A stretch of 64,000 nt of DNA, taken from positions 620,001-684,000 of the forward strand of contig NZ_AP025483.1 in NCBI RefSeq assembly GCF_024347455.1. Reading direction: 5' to 3'. Shown here piece by piece: positions 27,362-37,791 of the stretch. Both the position numbers and the translations under genes were made by a program. Each line of letters opens with the position of its first letter. Position 1 is the stretch's first letter. Below the pieces are notes generated by a model. That model saw nothing but the letters and a program-made list of their open reading frames with translations. It was not told where the DNA came from and searched no databases. This DNA is from Vibrio echinoideorum (lineage in GTDB: Bacteria > Pseudomonadota > Gammaproteobacteria > Enterobacterales > Vibrionaceae).

Positions 27362-28849
27362 ATGAACAAAGAAATTTTGGCGGTAGTAGAAGCTGTTTCT
27401 AATGAGAAAGCAGTTCCTCGTGAGCGTATTTTTGAAGCGCTTGAAATCGCGCTTGCAACGGCAACAAAAAAGAAAAGCGAACTAGAAATTGAAGTTCGTG
27501 TTGAGATTGACCGTAAAACGGGTAATTTCGAAACTTTCCGCCGTTGGGAAGCTGTTGAGGAAGTTGAATTCCCAACAAAAGAAATCTCTATTGAAGCTGC
27601 AAAGTACGATGACCCAGAGATCGAACTTGGCGGTTTCATCGAAGATGATATCGAATCAGTAACGTTTGACCGTATTACGACTCAAACGGCTAAGCAAGTT
27701 ATCGTACAAAAAGTACGTGAAGCTGAACGCGCTCAAATCGTTGAACAGTTTATTGATAACGAAGGCGAGCTAGTCACTGGCGCAGTTAAGAAAGTTAACC
27801 GTGATACCGTTATTCTAGACCTAGGTAACAACGCTGAAGCAGTAATCCTTCGTGATGATCAACTTCCTCGTGAAAACTTCCGTCCAGGTGACCGTGTTCG
27901 TGGCCTTCTATACGCAGTTAAACCAGAAGCTCGTGGTTTCCAGCTTTTCGTTACTCGTTCTAAGCCTGAAATGCTAGCTGAGCTATTCCGTGTTGAAGTA
28001 CCTGAAATTGGCGAAGAGCTAATCGAACTTAAAGGTGCTGCACGTGACGCGGGTTCTCGTGCTAAAATCGCTGTTAAAACAAACGATAGACGTATTGACC
28101 CAGTTGGTGCGTGTGTTGGTATGCGTGGTGCACGTGTACAAGCGGTTTCTAACGATCTTGGCGGTGAGCGTATTGATATCGTTCTTTGGGACGATAACCC
28201 GGCTCAGTTCGTAATCAACGCAATGGCTCCTGCTGATGTTGCTTCTATCATCGTTGATGAAGACGCACACTCTATGGATATCGCTGTTGAAGCGGACAAC
28301 CTAGCACAAGCGATCGGCCGTAGTGGTCAAAACGTACGTCTAGCATCTCAACTTACTGGTTGGGAACTAAACGTAATGACGGTTGCTGACCTTCAGAAGA
28401 AACACCAAGAAGAAGCAGTTGCTTCTATTGAAAACTTCATGAAGCACCTAGACATCGAAGAAGACTTTGCTCAACTGCTTGTTGAAGAAGGTTTCTCTAC
28501 GCTAGAAGAAGTCGCTTACGTACCAGTAAACGAACTACTTGAAGTAGATGGTCTAGATGAAGGTATCGTTGAAGAATTACGTGGCCGTGCAAAAGATGCA
28601 CTAACTACTCTCGCGCTAGCGAAAGAAGAAGCTTTCGACGGTGTTGAACCTGCTGAAGATTTGCTAGCACTTGAAGGCCTAGAGCGTGAAATGGCTTACA
28701 AACTAGCGGCAAAAGGCGTGGCAACATTGGAAGACCTAGCTGACCAAGGCGTTGATGAACTAGAAGGCATTGAAGACCTAACTACAGAGCGTGCGGGCGA
28801 GCTAATTATGGCTGCGCGTAACATCTGTTGGTTCGGCGACGAAGAATAA
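27362..28849 (+). CDS. nusA: Transcription elongation/termination factor NusA
   Basis: 495 residues, the same as E. coli NusA. The N-terminal RNA-polymerase-binding domain (1-130) is followed by an S1 domain (about 135-200, [16 protein letters not shown]), KH1 and KH2 (about 230-345, with [14 protein letters not shown] and [13 protein letters not shown]) and two C-terminal acidic repeats (about 365-490). It modulates pausing, termination and antitermination. In E. coli it represses its own operon through terminators before rimP. Hairpins are present at that place here too, which is compatible with such feedback. Confidence 0.97.
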   Translation: MNKEILAVVEAVSNEKAVPRERIFEALEIALATATKKKSELEIEVRVEIDRKTGNFETFRRWEAVEEVEFPTKEISIEAAKYDDPEIELGGFIEDDIESVTFDRITTQTAKQVIVQKVREAERAQIVEQFIDNEGELVTGAVKKVNRDTVILDLGNNAEAVILRDDQLPRENFRPGDRVRGLLYAVKPEARGFQLFVTRSKPEMLAELFRVEVPEIGEELIELKGAARDAGSRAKIAVKTNDRRIDPVGACVGMRGARVQAVSNDLGGERIDIVLWDDNPAQFVINAMAPADVASIIVDEDAHSMDIAVEADNLAQAIGRSGQNVRLASQLTGWELNVMTVADLQKKHQEEAVASIENFMKHLDIEEDFAQLLVEEGFSTLEEVAYVPVNELLEVDGLDEGIVEELRGRAKDALTTLALAKEEAFDGVEPAEDLLALEGLEREMAYKLAAKGVATLEDLADQGVDELEGIEDLTTERAGELIMAARNICWFGDEE

Positions 28850-28871
28850 CTCAGCAAGGAGAGAGAGCGGT

Positions 28872-31562
28872 ATGACACAATTAACAGTTAAAGCACTGAG
28901 TGAAGAGATTGGTACGCCAGTTGACCGCTTAATTGAACAACTTGCTGATGCAGGCATGAAGAAAACAGATTCGGATCAAGTTACTGATTCAGAGAAGCAA
29001 TCATTGCTAACGCACCTTAAAAAGGAGCATGGCGATACTTCTGGTGAAGCAGAACCGACTCGTTTAACTCTTCAGCGCAAAACCCGCAGCACGTTAAGTG
29101 TTGCTGCTGGAGGCGGTAAGAGTAAGGATGTTCAAGTAGAGGTACGTAAAAAGCGTACGTACGTGAAGCGCAGCACTATTGAAGATGAAGCGAAACGTGA
29201 AGCTGAGGAAGTAGCTAATCGTGAAGCGGAAGAGAATGCACAACGCGATGCTGAAGAGCAAGCGAAACGTGATGCTGCAGAGAAAGCACAGCGCGAAGTC
29301 GAAGAAAAAGTAACACGTGAAGCGGATGCAAAACGTGATGCTGAAGAGAAGACTCAACGCGCACAAGCTGAAAAGGCTAAAAAAGACATGAATTCAAAAA
29401 ATGCAGACGCTAACGCACAAGCGAAAAAAGAAGCGGATGAACTAAAAGCTCGTCAAGAGCAAGAAGCAACTCGTAAAGCAGAAGCTGAAGCAGCTAAGCT
29501 TGTTGAAGAGGCTCGTAAGTTAGCAGAAGAGAACCAAGAACGTTGGTCTGAAGAAGAGAAGAAGAAGAAAGAGCAAGAGAAATCTGCGGATTACCATGTG
29601 ACTACTTCTACTTACGCTCGTGAAGCAGAAGATGCGGCTGATAAAAAAGATGAGAAAGCTCCTCGTCGTCGCAAGAAGAAACCTGCTCCAGCAACTCAAC
29701 CTAGCAATAACCGTGGTGGTCGTAACCAACGTGGTCGTGGCGGTAAAGGTAAGCTTGCTAAACCAACTTCAATGCAGCAAGGCTTTGATAAGTCAGCGAC
29801 TGTTGCTAAATCTGACGTTGCTATCGGTGAGACTATTGTTGTTTCTGAACTGGCTAACAAAATGTCAGTTAAAGCAACTGAAGTTATCAAAGTAATGATG
29901 AAGATGGGCGCTATGGCGACTATCAACCAAGTGATTGACCAAGAAACAGCACAACTTGTTGCTGAAGAAATGGGTCACAAGGTAATCCTACGTAAAGAAA
30001 ACGAACTTGAAGAAGCAGTACTAGCTGACCGTGATAACGATGCAGTTGCTGAAGGTCGTGCTCCTGTTGTTACTATCATGGGTCACGTTGACCACGGTAA
30101 AACTTCAACACTTGACTACATTCGTAAAGCACACGTTGCTTCTGGCGAAGCTGGCGGTATCACGCAGCACATTGGTGCTTACCACGTAGATACTGACAAC
30201 GGTATGATCACTTTCCTTGATACTCCTGGACACGCGGCGTTTACCGCTATGCGTGCTCGTGGTGCTCAAGCGACAGATATCGTTGTACTTGTAGTTGCAG
30301 CAGACGATGGCGTAATGCCACAAACAATCGAAGCAATCCAGCACGCGAAAGCGGCAGGTGTTCCTCTGATTGTTGCTGTGAACAAGATCGATAAAGAGGG
30401 TGCAAACCCAGACAACGTTAAGAATGAGCTAGCTCAATACGACGTTATCCCTGAAGAATGGGGCGGTGAGAACATCTTCGTTCACATCTCTGCAAAACAG
30501 GGTACAAACATCGATGGTCTTCTAGAAGCTATCCTTCTTCAGTCTGAAGTTCTTGAGCTTACAGCGATTAAAGAAGGCATGGCATCTGGTGTTGTTGTTG
30601 AATCTCGTCTTGATAAAGGTCGCGGTCCAGTTGCAACAGTACTAGTACAGTCTGGTACTCTAAACAAAGGCGATATCGTTCTTTGTGGTCAAGAGTACGG
30701 CCGTGTTCGTGCAATGCGCGATGAAAATGGTCAAGACATTGAAACTGCAGGTCCATCTATTCCTGTAGAAATTCTAGGTCTTTCTGGCGTTCCTGCTTCA
30801 GGTGACGAAGCAACGGTTGTACGTGATGAGCGTAAAGCTCGTGAAGTTGCGAACTACCGTCAAGGTAAATTCCGTGATGTTAAACTAGCTCGTCAACAAA
30901 AAGCGAAGCTAGAGAACATGTTCGCGAACATGACGGCTGGCGAAGTTGCTGAGCTTAACGTTGTACTTAAAGCTGACGTTCAAGGTTCTGTAGAAGCTAT
31001 TGCTGACTCTCTACTGAAACTGTCAACTGACGAAGTTAAAGTGAACATCGTAGGTTCTGGTGTTGGTGGTATTACTGAAACTGATGCAACTCTTGCAGCA
31101 GCTTCTAACGCTATCATCCTTGGTTTCAACGTTCGTGCTGACGCAACTGCGCGTGGTACTGTTCAGAATGAAAACCTAGATCTACGTTACTACTCAATCA
31201 TCTACCAACTGATCGACGAAGTGAAACAGGCGATGGGCGGTATGCTTGCTCCTGAATTCCGTCAAGAAATCATTGGTCTTGCTCAAGTTCGTGACGTGTT
31301 CAAGTCACCTAAGATCGGCGCAATCGCTGGTTGTATCGTGACTGAAGGTATCATTAAGCGTAACAACCCAATCCGCGTTCTTCGTGAAAACGTTGTTATC
31401 TACGAAGGTGAACTTGAGTCACTTCGTCGCTTTAAAGATGACGTACAAGAAGTTAAGAATGGTTACGAGTGTGGTGTTGGCGTTAAGAACTACAACGACG
31501 TTCGCGTTGGTGACCAGATCGAAGTATTCGAAATCGTTGAGGTTCAACGTACTCTAGACTAA
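28872..31562 (+). CDS. infB: Translation initiation factor IF-2
   Basis: 896 residues (E. coli 890). The N-terminal IF2-N domain (1-50) is followed by a long charged Lys/Glu/Arg/Ala-rich coiled linker (about 90-285), a second IF2-N domain (about 320-370), and the GTPase with P-loop GHVDHGKT at 404-411, DTPGH and NKID. Domains II-IV follow and bind fMet-tRNA. It places initiator tRNA on the 30S subunit. AAGGAG precedes the ATG. Shorter IF2 isoforms from internal starts, as in E. coli, are possible but I did not identify one. Confidence 0.97.
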   Translation: MTQLTVKALSEEIGTPVDRLIEQLADAGMKKTDSDQVTDSEKQSLLTHLKKEHGDTSGEAEPTRLTLQRKTRSTLSVAAGGGKSKDVQVEVRKKRTYVKRSTIEDEAKREAEEVANREAEENAQRDAEEQAKRDAAEKAQREVEEKVTREADAKRDAEEKTQRAQAEKAKKDMNSKNADANAQAKKEADELKARQEQEATRKAEAEAAKLVEEARKLAEENQERWSEEEKKKKEQEKSADYHVTTSTYAREAEDAADKKDEKAPRRRKKKPAPATQPSNNRGGRNQRGRGGKGKLAKPTSMQQGFDKSATVAKSDVAIGETIVVSELANKMSVKATEVIKVMMKMGAMATINQVIDQETAQLVAEEMGHKVILRKENELEEAVLADRDNDAVAEGRAPVVTIMGHVDHGKTSTLDYIRKAHVASGEAGGITQHIGAYHVDTDNGMITFLDTPGHAAFTAMRARGAQATDIVVLVVAADDGVMPQTIEAIQHAKAAGVPLIVAVNKIDKEGANPDNVKNELAQYDVIPEEWGGENIFVHISAKQGTNIDGLLEAILLQSEVLELTAIKEGMASGVVVESRLDKGRGPVATVLVQSGTLNKGDIVLCGQEYGRVRAMRDENGQDIETAGPSIPVEILGLSGVPASGDEATVVRDERKAREVANYRQGKFRDVKLARQQKAKLENMFANMTAGEVAELNVVLKADVQGSVEAIADSLLKLSTDEVKVNIVGSGVGGITETDATLAAASNAIILGFNVRADATARGTVQNENLDLRYYSIIYQLIDEVKQAMGGMLAPEFRQEIIGLAQVRDVFKSPKIGAIAGCIVTEGIIKRNNPIRVLRENVVIYEGELESLRRFKDDVQEVKNGYECGVGVKNYNDVRVGDQIEVFEIVEVQRTLD

Positions 31563-31644
31563 CCAGTCTGTACGACTCGACATATTGACTAAAGTTACTA
31601 ACATTACTCGTATAGGTAATAAGTAATCGGTTGTTGAATACACC

Positions 31645-31675
31645 ATGGGGGGCTGGTTATTACCAAGCCCCCCAT
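31645..31675 (+). terminator. Strong G6/C6 hairpin between infB and rbfA
   Basis: ATGGGGGGCT (31645-31654) pairs perfectly with AGCCCCCCAT (31666-31675), and GGT/ACC continues the stem inside. The tail CTTTCTAAG is not a real T tract, so this looks more like an mRNA-stability or RNase III site, or a partial terminator. Confidence 0.55.
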
Positions 31676-31696
31676 CTTTCTAAGTGAGAAAAGAAA

Positions 31697-32110
31697 ATGT
31701 CAAAAGAATTTAGCCGCACACAACGTGTGTCTCAGCAGCTTCAAAAAGAGCTAGCACTTATCTTACAACGTGAAGTTCGTGACTCACGCATTGGTATGGT
31801 AACTATCTCAGACGTGGAAGTGTCTCGTGATCTTGCATACGCAAAAGTGTTTGTGACTTTCCTATGTATCGGTGAGCAAACACCTCAATCATGTCTTGCT
31901 GCTCTTAAAGAGCATGAAGTACCAGTTCGTATGGCTCTTGGTAAGCGTATTCGTCACCGCCTAACGCCTGAGGTTCGTTTTACTTATGACAACACTTTGG
32001 TAGAAGGCATGCGTATGTCTAACCTAGTAAGCGAAGTACTAAGCGACGACAAGCGTAAGCAAGAAGAAGCAGGCCGTACTGACGAAACTCAGTCTAAGGA
32101 CGAAGAGTAA
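31697..32110 (+). CDS. rbfA: 30S ribosome-binding factor RbfA
   Basis: A 137-residue KH-like protein that binds pre-30S particles and helps 16S 5'-end maturation and cold adaptation. It shows the family opening [19 protein letters not shown], the [14 protein letters not shown] strand-loop and the PEVRFTYD motif. The tail (about 118-137) is hydrophilic and acidic. Its stop codon overlaps the truB start by one base (TAATG), so the two are translationally coupled. Confidence 0.96.
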   Translation: MSKEFSRTQRVSQQLQKELALILQREVRDSRIGMVTISDVEVSRDLAYAKVFVTFLCIGEQTPQSCLAALKEHEVPVRMALGKRIRHRLTPEVRFTYDNTLVEGMRMSNLVSEVLSDDKRKQEEAGRTDETQSKDEE

Positions 32111-33063
32111 TGGCTCGCCGTCGTAAAGGTCGCCCTATAAATGGGGTAATTTTATTAGATAAGCCTACGGGCATTTCATCTAATGATGCACTGCAAAAAG
32201 TAAAACGTATTTACTTTGCAGAGAAGGCTGGGCACACCGGTGCTCTGGATCCTCTTGCGACTGGCATGCTGCCAATTTGTCTTGGTGAAGCAACGAAGTT
32301 TTCTCAGTTTCTATTGGATTCTGATAAGCGCTACGTTGTGATCGCGAAGCTTGGTGAGCGTACCAACACCTCTGACTCTGATGGTGAAGTGGTTGAAACG
32401 CGTGATATTAATGTGACTCAAGAACAACTTGAACGCTGCATTGCAAGCTTCAAAGGTGAAACGGATCAGATTCCATCAATGTTCTCTGCATTGAAGTATC
32501 AAGGTAAACCTTTGTATGAATATGCACGTGCAGGTATCGAGGTTCCTCGTGAGTCTCGCAAGATCACCGTGTATTCTATTGAGCTACTTCGCTTTGAAGG
32601 TGATGAAGTTGAGATGGAAGTACATTGTTCTAAAGGTACCTACATTCGCACAATCACTGACGATCTTGGTGAAATGCTTGGCTGTGGTGCTCACGTTACC
32701 ATGCTTCGTCGTACTGGCGTTGCAAAGTATCCATACGAGCGTATGGTCACTTTAGAGCAACTAAATGAGATCTTAGAACAAGCACAGGAGCAAGAAATTG
32801 CGCCTAAAGAGTTGCTTGATCCTCTGCTTATGGCAATGGATACCGCAGTGGAAGATCTACCGGAAGTTAATCTGAATGCGGAACTGACTGACCTAGTTCA
32901 GCACGGTATGCCAGTTCAGGTTTCTGGTGCTCCAACTGAAGGTACGGTTCGCATGACAAGTGGTGAAGAAAAGCTGTTTGTTGGTGTTGCTCATATTGCT
33001 GATGATGGCCGTGTCGCACCTAAGCGTTTGGTTGTTTTCAGAGATGAAGAACCACAAGCTTAG
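32110..33063 (+). CDS. truB: tRNA pseudouridine-55 synthase TruB
   Basis: A 317-residue enzyme that isomerises U55 in the T loop of tRNAs. The catalytic Asp47 lies in [15 protein letters not shown]. The [14 protein letters not shown] motif and a C-terminal PUA-like domain (about 250-317) follow. The ATG overlaps the rbfA stop. The next gene, rpsO, has its own promoter after a terminator. Confidence 0.96.
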   Translation: MARRRKGRPINGVILLDKPTGISSNDALQKVKRIYFAEKAGHTGALDPLATGMLPICLGEATKFSQFLLDSDKRYVVIAKLGERTNTSDSDGEVVETRDINVTQEQLERCIASFKGETDQIPSMFSALKYQGKPLYEYARAGIEVPRESRKITVYSIELLRFEGDEVEMEVHCSKGTYIRTITDDLGEMLGCGAHVTMLRRTGVAKYPYERMVTLEQLNEILEQAQEQEIAPKELLDPLLMAMDTAVEDLPEVNLNAELTDLVQHGMPVQVSGAPTEGTVRMTSGEEKLFVGVAHIADDGRVAPKRLVVFRDEEPQA

Positions 33064-33120
33064 CGCTTAAGTCGAATCAGGTAGTAGCTGTTCGTGTTTA
33101 AAGCGATCAAATAATTCAGA

Positions 33121-33155
33121 AAGCGGGCTCTTAAATTAAGTGGCTCGCTTTTTTA
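33121..33155 (+). terminator. truB terminator
   Basis: AAGCGGGCT (33121-33129) pairs with GGCTCGCTT (33142-33150) through two G-U wobbles, followed by a T run. It divides the nusA-truB part of the operon from rpsO-pnp. Confidence 0.7.
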
Positions 33156-33178
33156 GTTTTTAAGGTGTTCGATTGTTA

Positions 33179-33207
33179 TTGCACCAATTCATAAACTTCC
33201 CTATAAT
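33179..33207 (+). promoter_or_regulatory. rpsO promoter
   Basis: TTGCAC (33179-33184), an exact 17-bp spacer and consensus TATAAT (33202-33207) place the start near 33214, about 67 nt before rpsO. Confidence 0.8.
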
Positions 33208-33218
33208 CCTCGGCTCGC

Positions 33219-33274
33219 GTAGCGGCTGAATCAGAGATTGGCTGCTACAAATATAAACTTACTCTTATCAGGAG
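33219..33274 (+). promoter_or_regulatory. rpsO leader hairpin, candidate S15 autoregulatory site
   Basis: GTAGCGGC (33219-33226) pairs with GCTGCTAC (33241-33248, one G-U). An inner AATC/GATT helix narrows the loop. The ribosome site CAGGAGAG follows. In several bacteria S15 binds structured rpsO leaders to repress its own translation. The fold here is read by eye. Confidence 0.45.
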
Positions 33275-33280
33275 AGATTT

Positions 33281-33550
33281 ATGTCTCTGAATGCAGAAAC
33301 TAAAGCAGCAATCGTTGCAGAATACGCACAATCTGAAGGCGACACAGGTTCACCAGAAGTACAAGTAGCACTACTTACTGCTTCTATCAACCACCTACAA
33401 GGTCACTTCAAAGCACACAAACACGATCACCACAGCCGTCGTGGTCTATTACGCATGGTTTCTAGCCGTCGTAAGCTTCTTGATTACTTGAAAGGCAAAA
33501 ACCTTACTCGTTACCAAGACCTAATCAAGCGTCTAGGCCTACGTCGCTAA
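33281..33550 (+). CDS. rpsO: 30S ribosomal protein S15
   Basis: 89 residues, the standard length. It has the conserved [19 protein letters not shown] and [20 protein letters not shown] regions that bind the 16S three-way junction near helix 22. It has its own consensus promoter and a leader hairpin, and is closed by a strong terminator. pnp follows 379 bp downstream. Codon use is highly biased, as for ribosomal proteins. Confidence 0.98.
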   Translation: MSLNAETKAAIVAEYAQSEGDTGSPEVQVALLTASINHLQGHFKAHKHDHHSRRGLLRMVSSRRKLLDYLKGKNLTRYQDLIKRLGLRR

Positions 33551-33580
33551 TAGCGATGTCTGCAAAGACAGTTTGAAGAA

Positions 33581-33605
33581 AAGGAGCATTTATGCTCCTT
33601 TTTTT
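33581..33605 (+). terminator. rpsO terminator
   Basis: AAGGAGCA (33581-33588) and TGCTCCTT (33593-33600) with TTTA loop, then five Ts. Confidence 0.9.
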
Positions 33606-33929
33606 GTGCCTGTAAGAAAATGTTTGACCGGATGCTCAGAATATCATCTGGCTTTTTCTGATAGGAAATATCTCTCCTAATAAAAATAGTTTATACTACG
33701 CCCGCCTATGCGTTTTCAACGCTGGGCAATCAACCTCTCAAGACGTTACAGTCACAGATGTCGGCCAATAGGTCGCGACTATTCAAAGGCGGATTTGGTC
33801 TTAATTCGGCGTATGAACTCATACAAAGAAGCATCATTCCCGAGTCCCTTTTTACTAGTCGCGATTGGTAATATCTTGAGTCATTATTCACTTAATCTAA
33901 AGTCATGACTTTAGAGCTAAGGATATACA
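33606..33929 (+). promoter_or_regulatory. pnp leader region
   Basis: 324 bp without a convincing gene. A -10 candidate TATACT (33692-33697) with a poor -35 would start transcription near 33704. The leader then has hairpin GCGTT/AACGC (33710-33722), a partly self-complementary AATAGG...TATT segment around 33769-33785, and a 20-bp perfect palindrome TCTAAAGTCATGACTTTAGA (33896-33915) immediately before the ribosome site AAGGA. E. coli pnp is autoregulated through RNase III cleavage of a leader hairpin; a similar scheme is plausible here. Confidence 0.45.
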
Positions 33930-36050
33930 ATGTTTGAAAAACCAGTTGTAAAATCGTTCCAGTACGGTAACCACACCGTTACTCTAGAAACGGGCGTAAT
34001 GGCACGTCAAGCTACTGCTGCTGTAATGGCAACTATGGACGATACATCAGTATTCGTTTCTGTTGTTGCTAAGAAAGAAGCTGTTGCGGGTCAAGATTTC
34101 TTCCCTCTAACAGTTAACTACCAAGAGCGTACATACGCTGCGGGTAAAATCCCAGGTGGTTTCTTCAAGCGTGAAGGTCGTCCTTCTGAAGGCGAAACGC
34201 TAACAGCTCGTCTGATTGACCGTCCAATTCGTCCACTTTTCCCAAGTGCGTTTAAAAACGAAGTTCAAGTTATCGCTACGGTTGTTTCTATCAACCCTGA
34301 CGTAAACCCAGACATGATCACTATGATCGCAACGTCTGCTGCTCTTGCTATCTCTGGTGCTCCATTCAATGGTCCTATCGGTGCTGCACGTGTTGGTCAC
34401 ATCGACGGCGAACTTGTTCTTAACCCATCAAATACTGAGCTTGAAAGTTCTAAACTAGACCTAGTTGTGTCTGGTACAGAAGGCGCAGTACTAATGGTTG
34501 AATCTGAAGCAGATAACCTATCTGAAGAAGAAATGCTTGCAGCTGTTGTTTACGGTCACGACCAACAACAAGTTGTAATCAAAGCGATCAACGAGTTTGC
34601 AGCTGAAGTTGCAACACCATCTTGGAACTGGGAAGCACCTGCAGTTAACACTGAGCTTAAAGCTAAAGTTGCTGAGCAAGCTGAAACTCGTCTATCTGAC
34701 GCGTACCAGATCACTGAGAAAATGGCTCGTTACGAGCAAGTTGGAGCAATCAAGAGCGACGTTGTTGAAACTCTAATTGCACAAGATGAAAACCTAGATG
34801 AGCGCGAAATCCGCGGCATGCTTGGTTCTCTAGAGAAAAACGTAGTACGTAGCCGCATCATTGCTGGCAACCCACGTATCGATGGCCGTGAAAAAGACAT
34901 GATTCGTGCGCTAGACGTACGTACTGGTGTTCTTCCTCGTACACACGGTTCTTCTCTATTTACTCGTGGTGAAACTCAAGCACTTGTTACTGCAACGCTT
35001 GGTACACAACGTGATGCACAAATCATCGATAGCCTAATGGGTGAGAAGAAAGACAACTTCCTTCTACACTACAACTTCCCTCCATACTGTGTAGGTGAGA
35101 CTGGTTTCGTTGGTTCTCCTAAGCGTCGTGAAATTGGTCACGGTAAGCTTGCTAAACGTGGTATCCAAGCAGTAATGCCTTCTGTTGATGAATTCCCATA
35201 CACAGTTCGTGTTGTATCGGAAATCACTGAATCTAACGGTTCTTCTTCAATGGCTTCTGTATGTGGTACATCTCTAGCGCTTATGGATGCTGGTGTTCCA
35301 ATCAAAGCTTCTGTTGCGGGTATCGCAATGGGTCTTGTTAAAGAAGGCGACGACTTCGTTGTTCTTTCTGACATCCTTGGCGATGAAGATCACCTAGGTG
35401 ACATGGACTTTAAAGTAGCAGGTACTAACGCTGGTATCACTGCACTTCAAATGGACATCAAGATCGAAGGTATCACTAAAGAGATCATGCAAATTGCTCT
35501 TAACCAAGCGCAAGGTGCACGTAAGCACATCCTTTCTGTAATGGATGAAGCTATCTCTGGTGCTCGTGACGATATCTCTGAATTCGCTCCACGTATCCAC
35601 ACAATGAAAATCAGCTCTGATAAGATCAAAGATGTTATCGGTAAAGGCGGTGCAGTTATCCGTGCTCTTTGTGAAGAAACGGGTACTACGATTGAAATCG
35701 AAGACGATGGCACAATCAAGATTGCTGCTACTGAAGGCGCAGCTGCTAAAGAAGCTATCCGTCGTATCGAAGAGATCACAGCTGAAGTTGAAGTTGGCCG
35801 CATCTACCAAGGTAAAGTTGCTCGTCTAGCTGACTTCGGTGCATTCGTTACTATCCTTCCAGGTAAAGATGGTCTAGTACACATCTCTCAAATCGCTGAC
35901 AAGCGTGTTGAGAAAGTGTCTGACTACCTAACTGAAGGTCAAGAAGTTCCTGTTAAGGTTCTTGAAATTGACCGTCAAGGCCGTGTACGTCTAAGCATGA
36001 AAGAAGCAGTTGAAACGCCTGTTGAAGGCGAAGCACCTGCTGCTGAGTAA
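33930..36050 (+). CDS. pnp: Polynucleotide phosphorylase
   Basis: A 706-residue 3'-5' phosphorolytic exoribonuclease and degradosome subunit. Two RNase PH domains (about 10-145 and 310-460) are joined by a helical domain. A KH domain contains [15 protein letters not shown] (about 563-577). The C-terminal S1 domain (about 620-690) reads [17 protein letters not shown]. It degrades mRNA and trims sRNA. The length fits E. coli Pnp (711). It is preceded by a structured leader and followed by a strong terminator. Confidence 0.97.
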   Translation: MFEKPVVKSFQYGNHTVTLETGVMARQATAAVMATMDDTSVFVSVVAKKEAVAGQDFFPLTVNYQERTYAAGKIPGGFFKREGRPSEGETLTARLIDRPIRPLFPSAFKNEVQVIATVVSINPDVNPDMITMIATSAALAISGAPFNGPIGAARVGHIDGELVLNPSNTELESSKLDLVVSGTEGAVLMVESEADNLSEEEMLAAVVYGHDQQQVVIKAINEFAAEVATPSWNWEAPAVNTELKAKVAEQAETRLSDAYQITEKMARYEQVGAIKSDVVETLIAQDENLDEREIRGMLGSLEKNVVRSRIIAGNPRIDGREKDMIRALDVRTGVLPRTHGSSLFTRGETQALVTATLGTQRDAQIIDSLMGEKKDNFLLHYNFPPYCVGETGFVGSPKRREIGHGKLAKRGIQAVMPSVDEFPYTVRVVSEITESNGSSSMASVCGTSLALMDAGVPIKASVAGIAMGLVKEGDDFVVLSDILGDEDHLGDMDFKVAGTNAGITALQMDIKIEGITKEIMQIALNQAQGARKHILSVMDEAISGARDDISEFAPRIHTMKISSDKIKDVIGKGGAVIRALCEETGTTIEIEDDGTIKIAATEGAAAKEAIRRIEEITAEVEVGRIYQGKVARLADFGAFVTILPGKDGLVHISQIADKRVEKVSDYLTEGQEVPVKVLEIDRQGRVRLSMKEAVETPVEGEAPAAE

Positions 36051-36120
36051 TTCTTAGTGTATTAATGGGAATATCGCTTTTTAGTGATTTCTAACCCATT
36101 GGTAAAAAAGCATGTTATAA

Positions 36121-36146
36121 AGGGGAGCATATCGCTCCCCTTTTTT
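36121..36146 (+). terminator. pnp terminator
   Basis: AGGGGAGC (36121-36128) pairs with GCTCCCCT (36134-36141) around ATATC, followed by Ts. Confidence 0.9.
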
Positions 36147-36174
36147 ATTGCGGTCATAACAGGAGTAATTATTT

Positions 36175-37125
36175 GTGAAATGGTTTCAAACCGCGAGTAT
36201 GTGTTTACTGCTTGTACTAACTGGTTGTGCGACAACATCAGATAACACCTCACGTTGGGTGTATCCACCAATGGCTGTGCCACTGCAACCAAGCGTTCAA
36301 CAAGAAGTTCAAATTGCACGCCTTAGTCAGTTACTGCAGCGTCCAGATTTGAACGATGAAGTTAGAGCTAAAATGTTGTTCGAGCGCGGTAACTATTACG
36401 ACAGCGTTGGCCTGCGTGATTTAGCGCGTCTTGATTTCAATCAGTCTCTTTCATTGAACCCCGCTCAACCTAATATCTTCAACCTTTTGGGTGTTTACTT
36501 TACGCAAGTAGGGGAGTTTGATGCCGCTTATGAATCTTTTGATTCTACGTTAGAGCTTGATCCTGCAAACTCGTACGCAGAAAGAAACCGCTCTATCGCA
36601 CTCTATTATGGTGAGCGTTACGACTTAGCTAACGAAGAGATGATGAAACATTACGCCGATGATCCAAGTGATCCATTCCGTGCGCTTTGGCTTTACATCA
36701 TCCAGCATGAACTCACGCCTGAACAAGCTAAGATTGATTTGCAAACCCGTTATGAGAGTCGTGATGAGCAATGGGGTTGGGTGTTAGTTGCAATCATGCT
36801 TGACGACATTACTGAAGAACAGGCTTTCAAAGCTATCCTAACTGGTACTCGTGATAACACGCTTCTTGCTCAACGCTTAACAGAGACGTACTTCTACCTT
36901 GCTAAGCGTCACCACATGAATGGTGATTACGCGAATGCTATCTCTTTGTACAAGTTAGCGGTTTCTTTTAACGTGTATGAATACGTAGAACACCGTTACT
37001 CTTTCTTAGAGTTAAGCCGTATCTTCACTACGCTTAAAGCCGAACATTTGGCGCAATCTAAATTAGCGGCCGCTAAATTGGCAGAAGCTGAAGAAGAAGC
37101 TGAAGAAGAAGCTAACGCTAAGTAA
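36175..37125 (+). CDS. nlpI: Lipoprotein NlpI
   Basis: A 316-residue outer-membrane lipoprotein. GTG start with AGGAG 9 nt upstream. The signal peptide ends in lipobox LTGC (Cys18). TPR motifs occupy about residues 60-260 (RGNYYDSVGLRDLARLDFNQ, FNLLGVYFTQVGEFDAAYES). The tail is Glu/Ala-rich. NlpI is an adaptor for peptidoglycan endopeptidases and the Prc protease. It follows pnp, its conserved neighbour, but behind a terminator. Confidence 0.94.
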   Translation: MKWFQTASMCLLLVLTGCATTSDNTSRWVYPPMAVPLQPSVQQEVQIARLSQLLQRPDLNDEVRAKMLFERGNYYDSVGLRDLARLDFNQSLSLNPAQPNIFNLLGVYFTQVGEFDAAYESFDSTLELDPANSYAERNRSIALYYGERYDLANEEMMKHYADDPSDPFRALWLYIIQHELTPEQAKIDLQTRYESRDEQWGWVLVAIMLDDITEEQAFKAILTGTRDNTLLAQRLTETYFYLAKRHHMNGDYANAISLYKLAVSFNVYEYVEHRYSFLELSRIFTTLKAEHLAQSKLAAAKLAEAEEEAEEEANAK

Positions 37126-37146
37126 AGCGATACATTTTGATTCCGA

Positions 37147-37174
37147 AAAGCCGCTGCCTGTCAGCGGTTTTTTT
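37147..37174 (+). terminator. nlpI terminator
   Basis: CCGCTG (37151-37156) and CAGCGG (37162-37167), flanked by AAAAG and a seven-T tail. Confidence 0.8.
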
Positions 37175-37223
37175 ATGGCCCTTTTTTATGCTCCTTTTTT
37201 ATAAACGGGGAGCTCGTTTTTGA

Positions 37224-37270
37224 TTGCTTTTTATTTAAACAACATTAAAATAGTTAGCCTTGCTAATTAA
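37224..37270 (+). promoter_or_regulatory. MarR-gene promoter with operator 1
   Basis: TTGCTT (37224-37229), 16-bp spacer, TAAAAT (37246-37251), then TTAGCCTTGCTAATTAA at 37254-37270. Its core TTAGC-CTT-GCTAA is a perfect inverted repeat lying over the expected start of transcription, as an autorepressor site would. A near-identical site precedes the MATE gene. Confidence 0.6.
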
Positions 37271-37295
37271 ATGTGAATTCTGTGGTTGGAAATCT

Positions 37296-37703
37296 ATGCT
37301 GGACCAAAATCTAGAAAAAATTGAACGCTTTGCTTCTAAGATATGGCGAACTCAAACTAATGAAGATCCTATCTGCCAGTTGAGTTTCAATGAGTATGAT
37401 TATTTGAAGGTCATTCAGGCTGCGCCAGAGCCAATTAGGTTGACCGACCTTGCCATTGAGATGCAAGTGACTAAGCCTTCAGCGACTACCATGGTTCAAA
37501 GGTTAGAAAGAAAAGGTCTCGTTGAACGTAAAGCTTCTCTAGAAGATGCGAGATCCAAATTGGTAATTTTGACCGATAAGGCAGAAGTGGGGTTGGAAGA
37601 AGAAAGTAAGATCTATCAGGTAATGGCACAAATATTAGAAAGTCGTTTGTCTGAGCAGGAATCCTTACAATTAAACCAGCTGTTAGATAAAGCTTTGAAG
37701 TAA
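37296..37703 (+). CDS. MarR-family transcriptional regulator
   Basis: 135 residues from ATG at 37296; a longer reading from a TTG overlaps the presumed operator and is unlikely. A winged helix-turn-helix covers about residues 35-100, with the MarR features LTDLAIEMQVTKPSATTMVQ, LERKGLVERKAS and the wing EDARSKLVILTDKA. N- and C-terminal helices form the dimer. It precedes a MATE efflux gene by 88 bp, and both promoters carry the same 17-bp sequence, so it most likely represses itself and the pump until a ligand binds. Confidence 0.85.
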   Translation: MLDQNLEKIERFASKIWRTQTNEDPICQLSFNEYDYLKVIQAAPEPIRLTDLAIEMQVTKPSATTMVQRLERKGLVERKASLEDARSKLVILTDKAEVGLEEESKIYQVMAQILESRLSEQESLQLNQLLDKALK

Positions 37704-37720
37704 ACAATTTAGATATTTAA

Positions 37721-37737
37721 TTAGCCTTGTTAACTAA
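37721..37737 (+). promoter_or_regulatory. MarR operator 2 before the MATE gene
   Basis: TTAGCCTTGTTAACTAA matches operator 1 at 15 of 17 positions. It lies 54 bp before the MATE start, downstream of a possible TTGAAG -35. Confidence 0.55.
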
Positions 37738-37791
37738 TTTTCGAGCCGCATCTTAATGATAGGTGGCTCACAGATGAAAGTAGAGTAAGAA

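Noticed and set aside
33708..33908. 66-residue ORF in the pnp leader
   Set aside because: It starts a few bases after the predicted transcription start, has no ribosome site, and overlaps leader hairpins; composition is not protein-like.
35394..35810. 138- and 118-residue minus-strand ORFs
   Set aside because: Antisense shadows in the codon-biased pnp gene.
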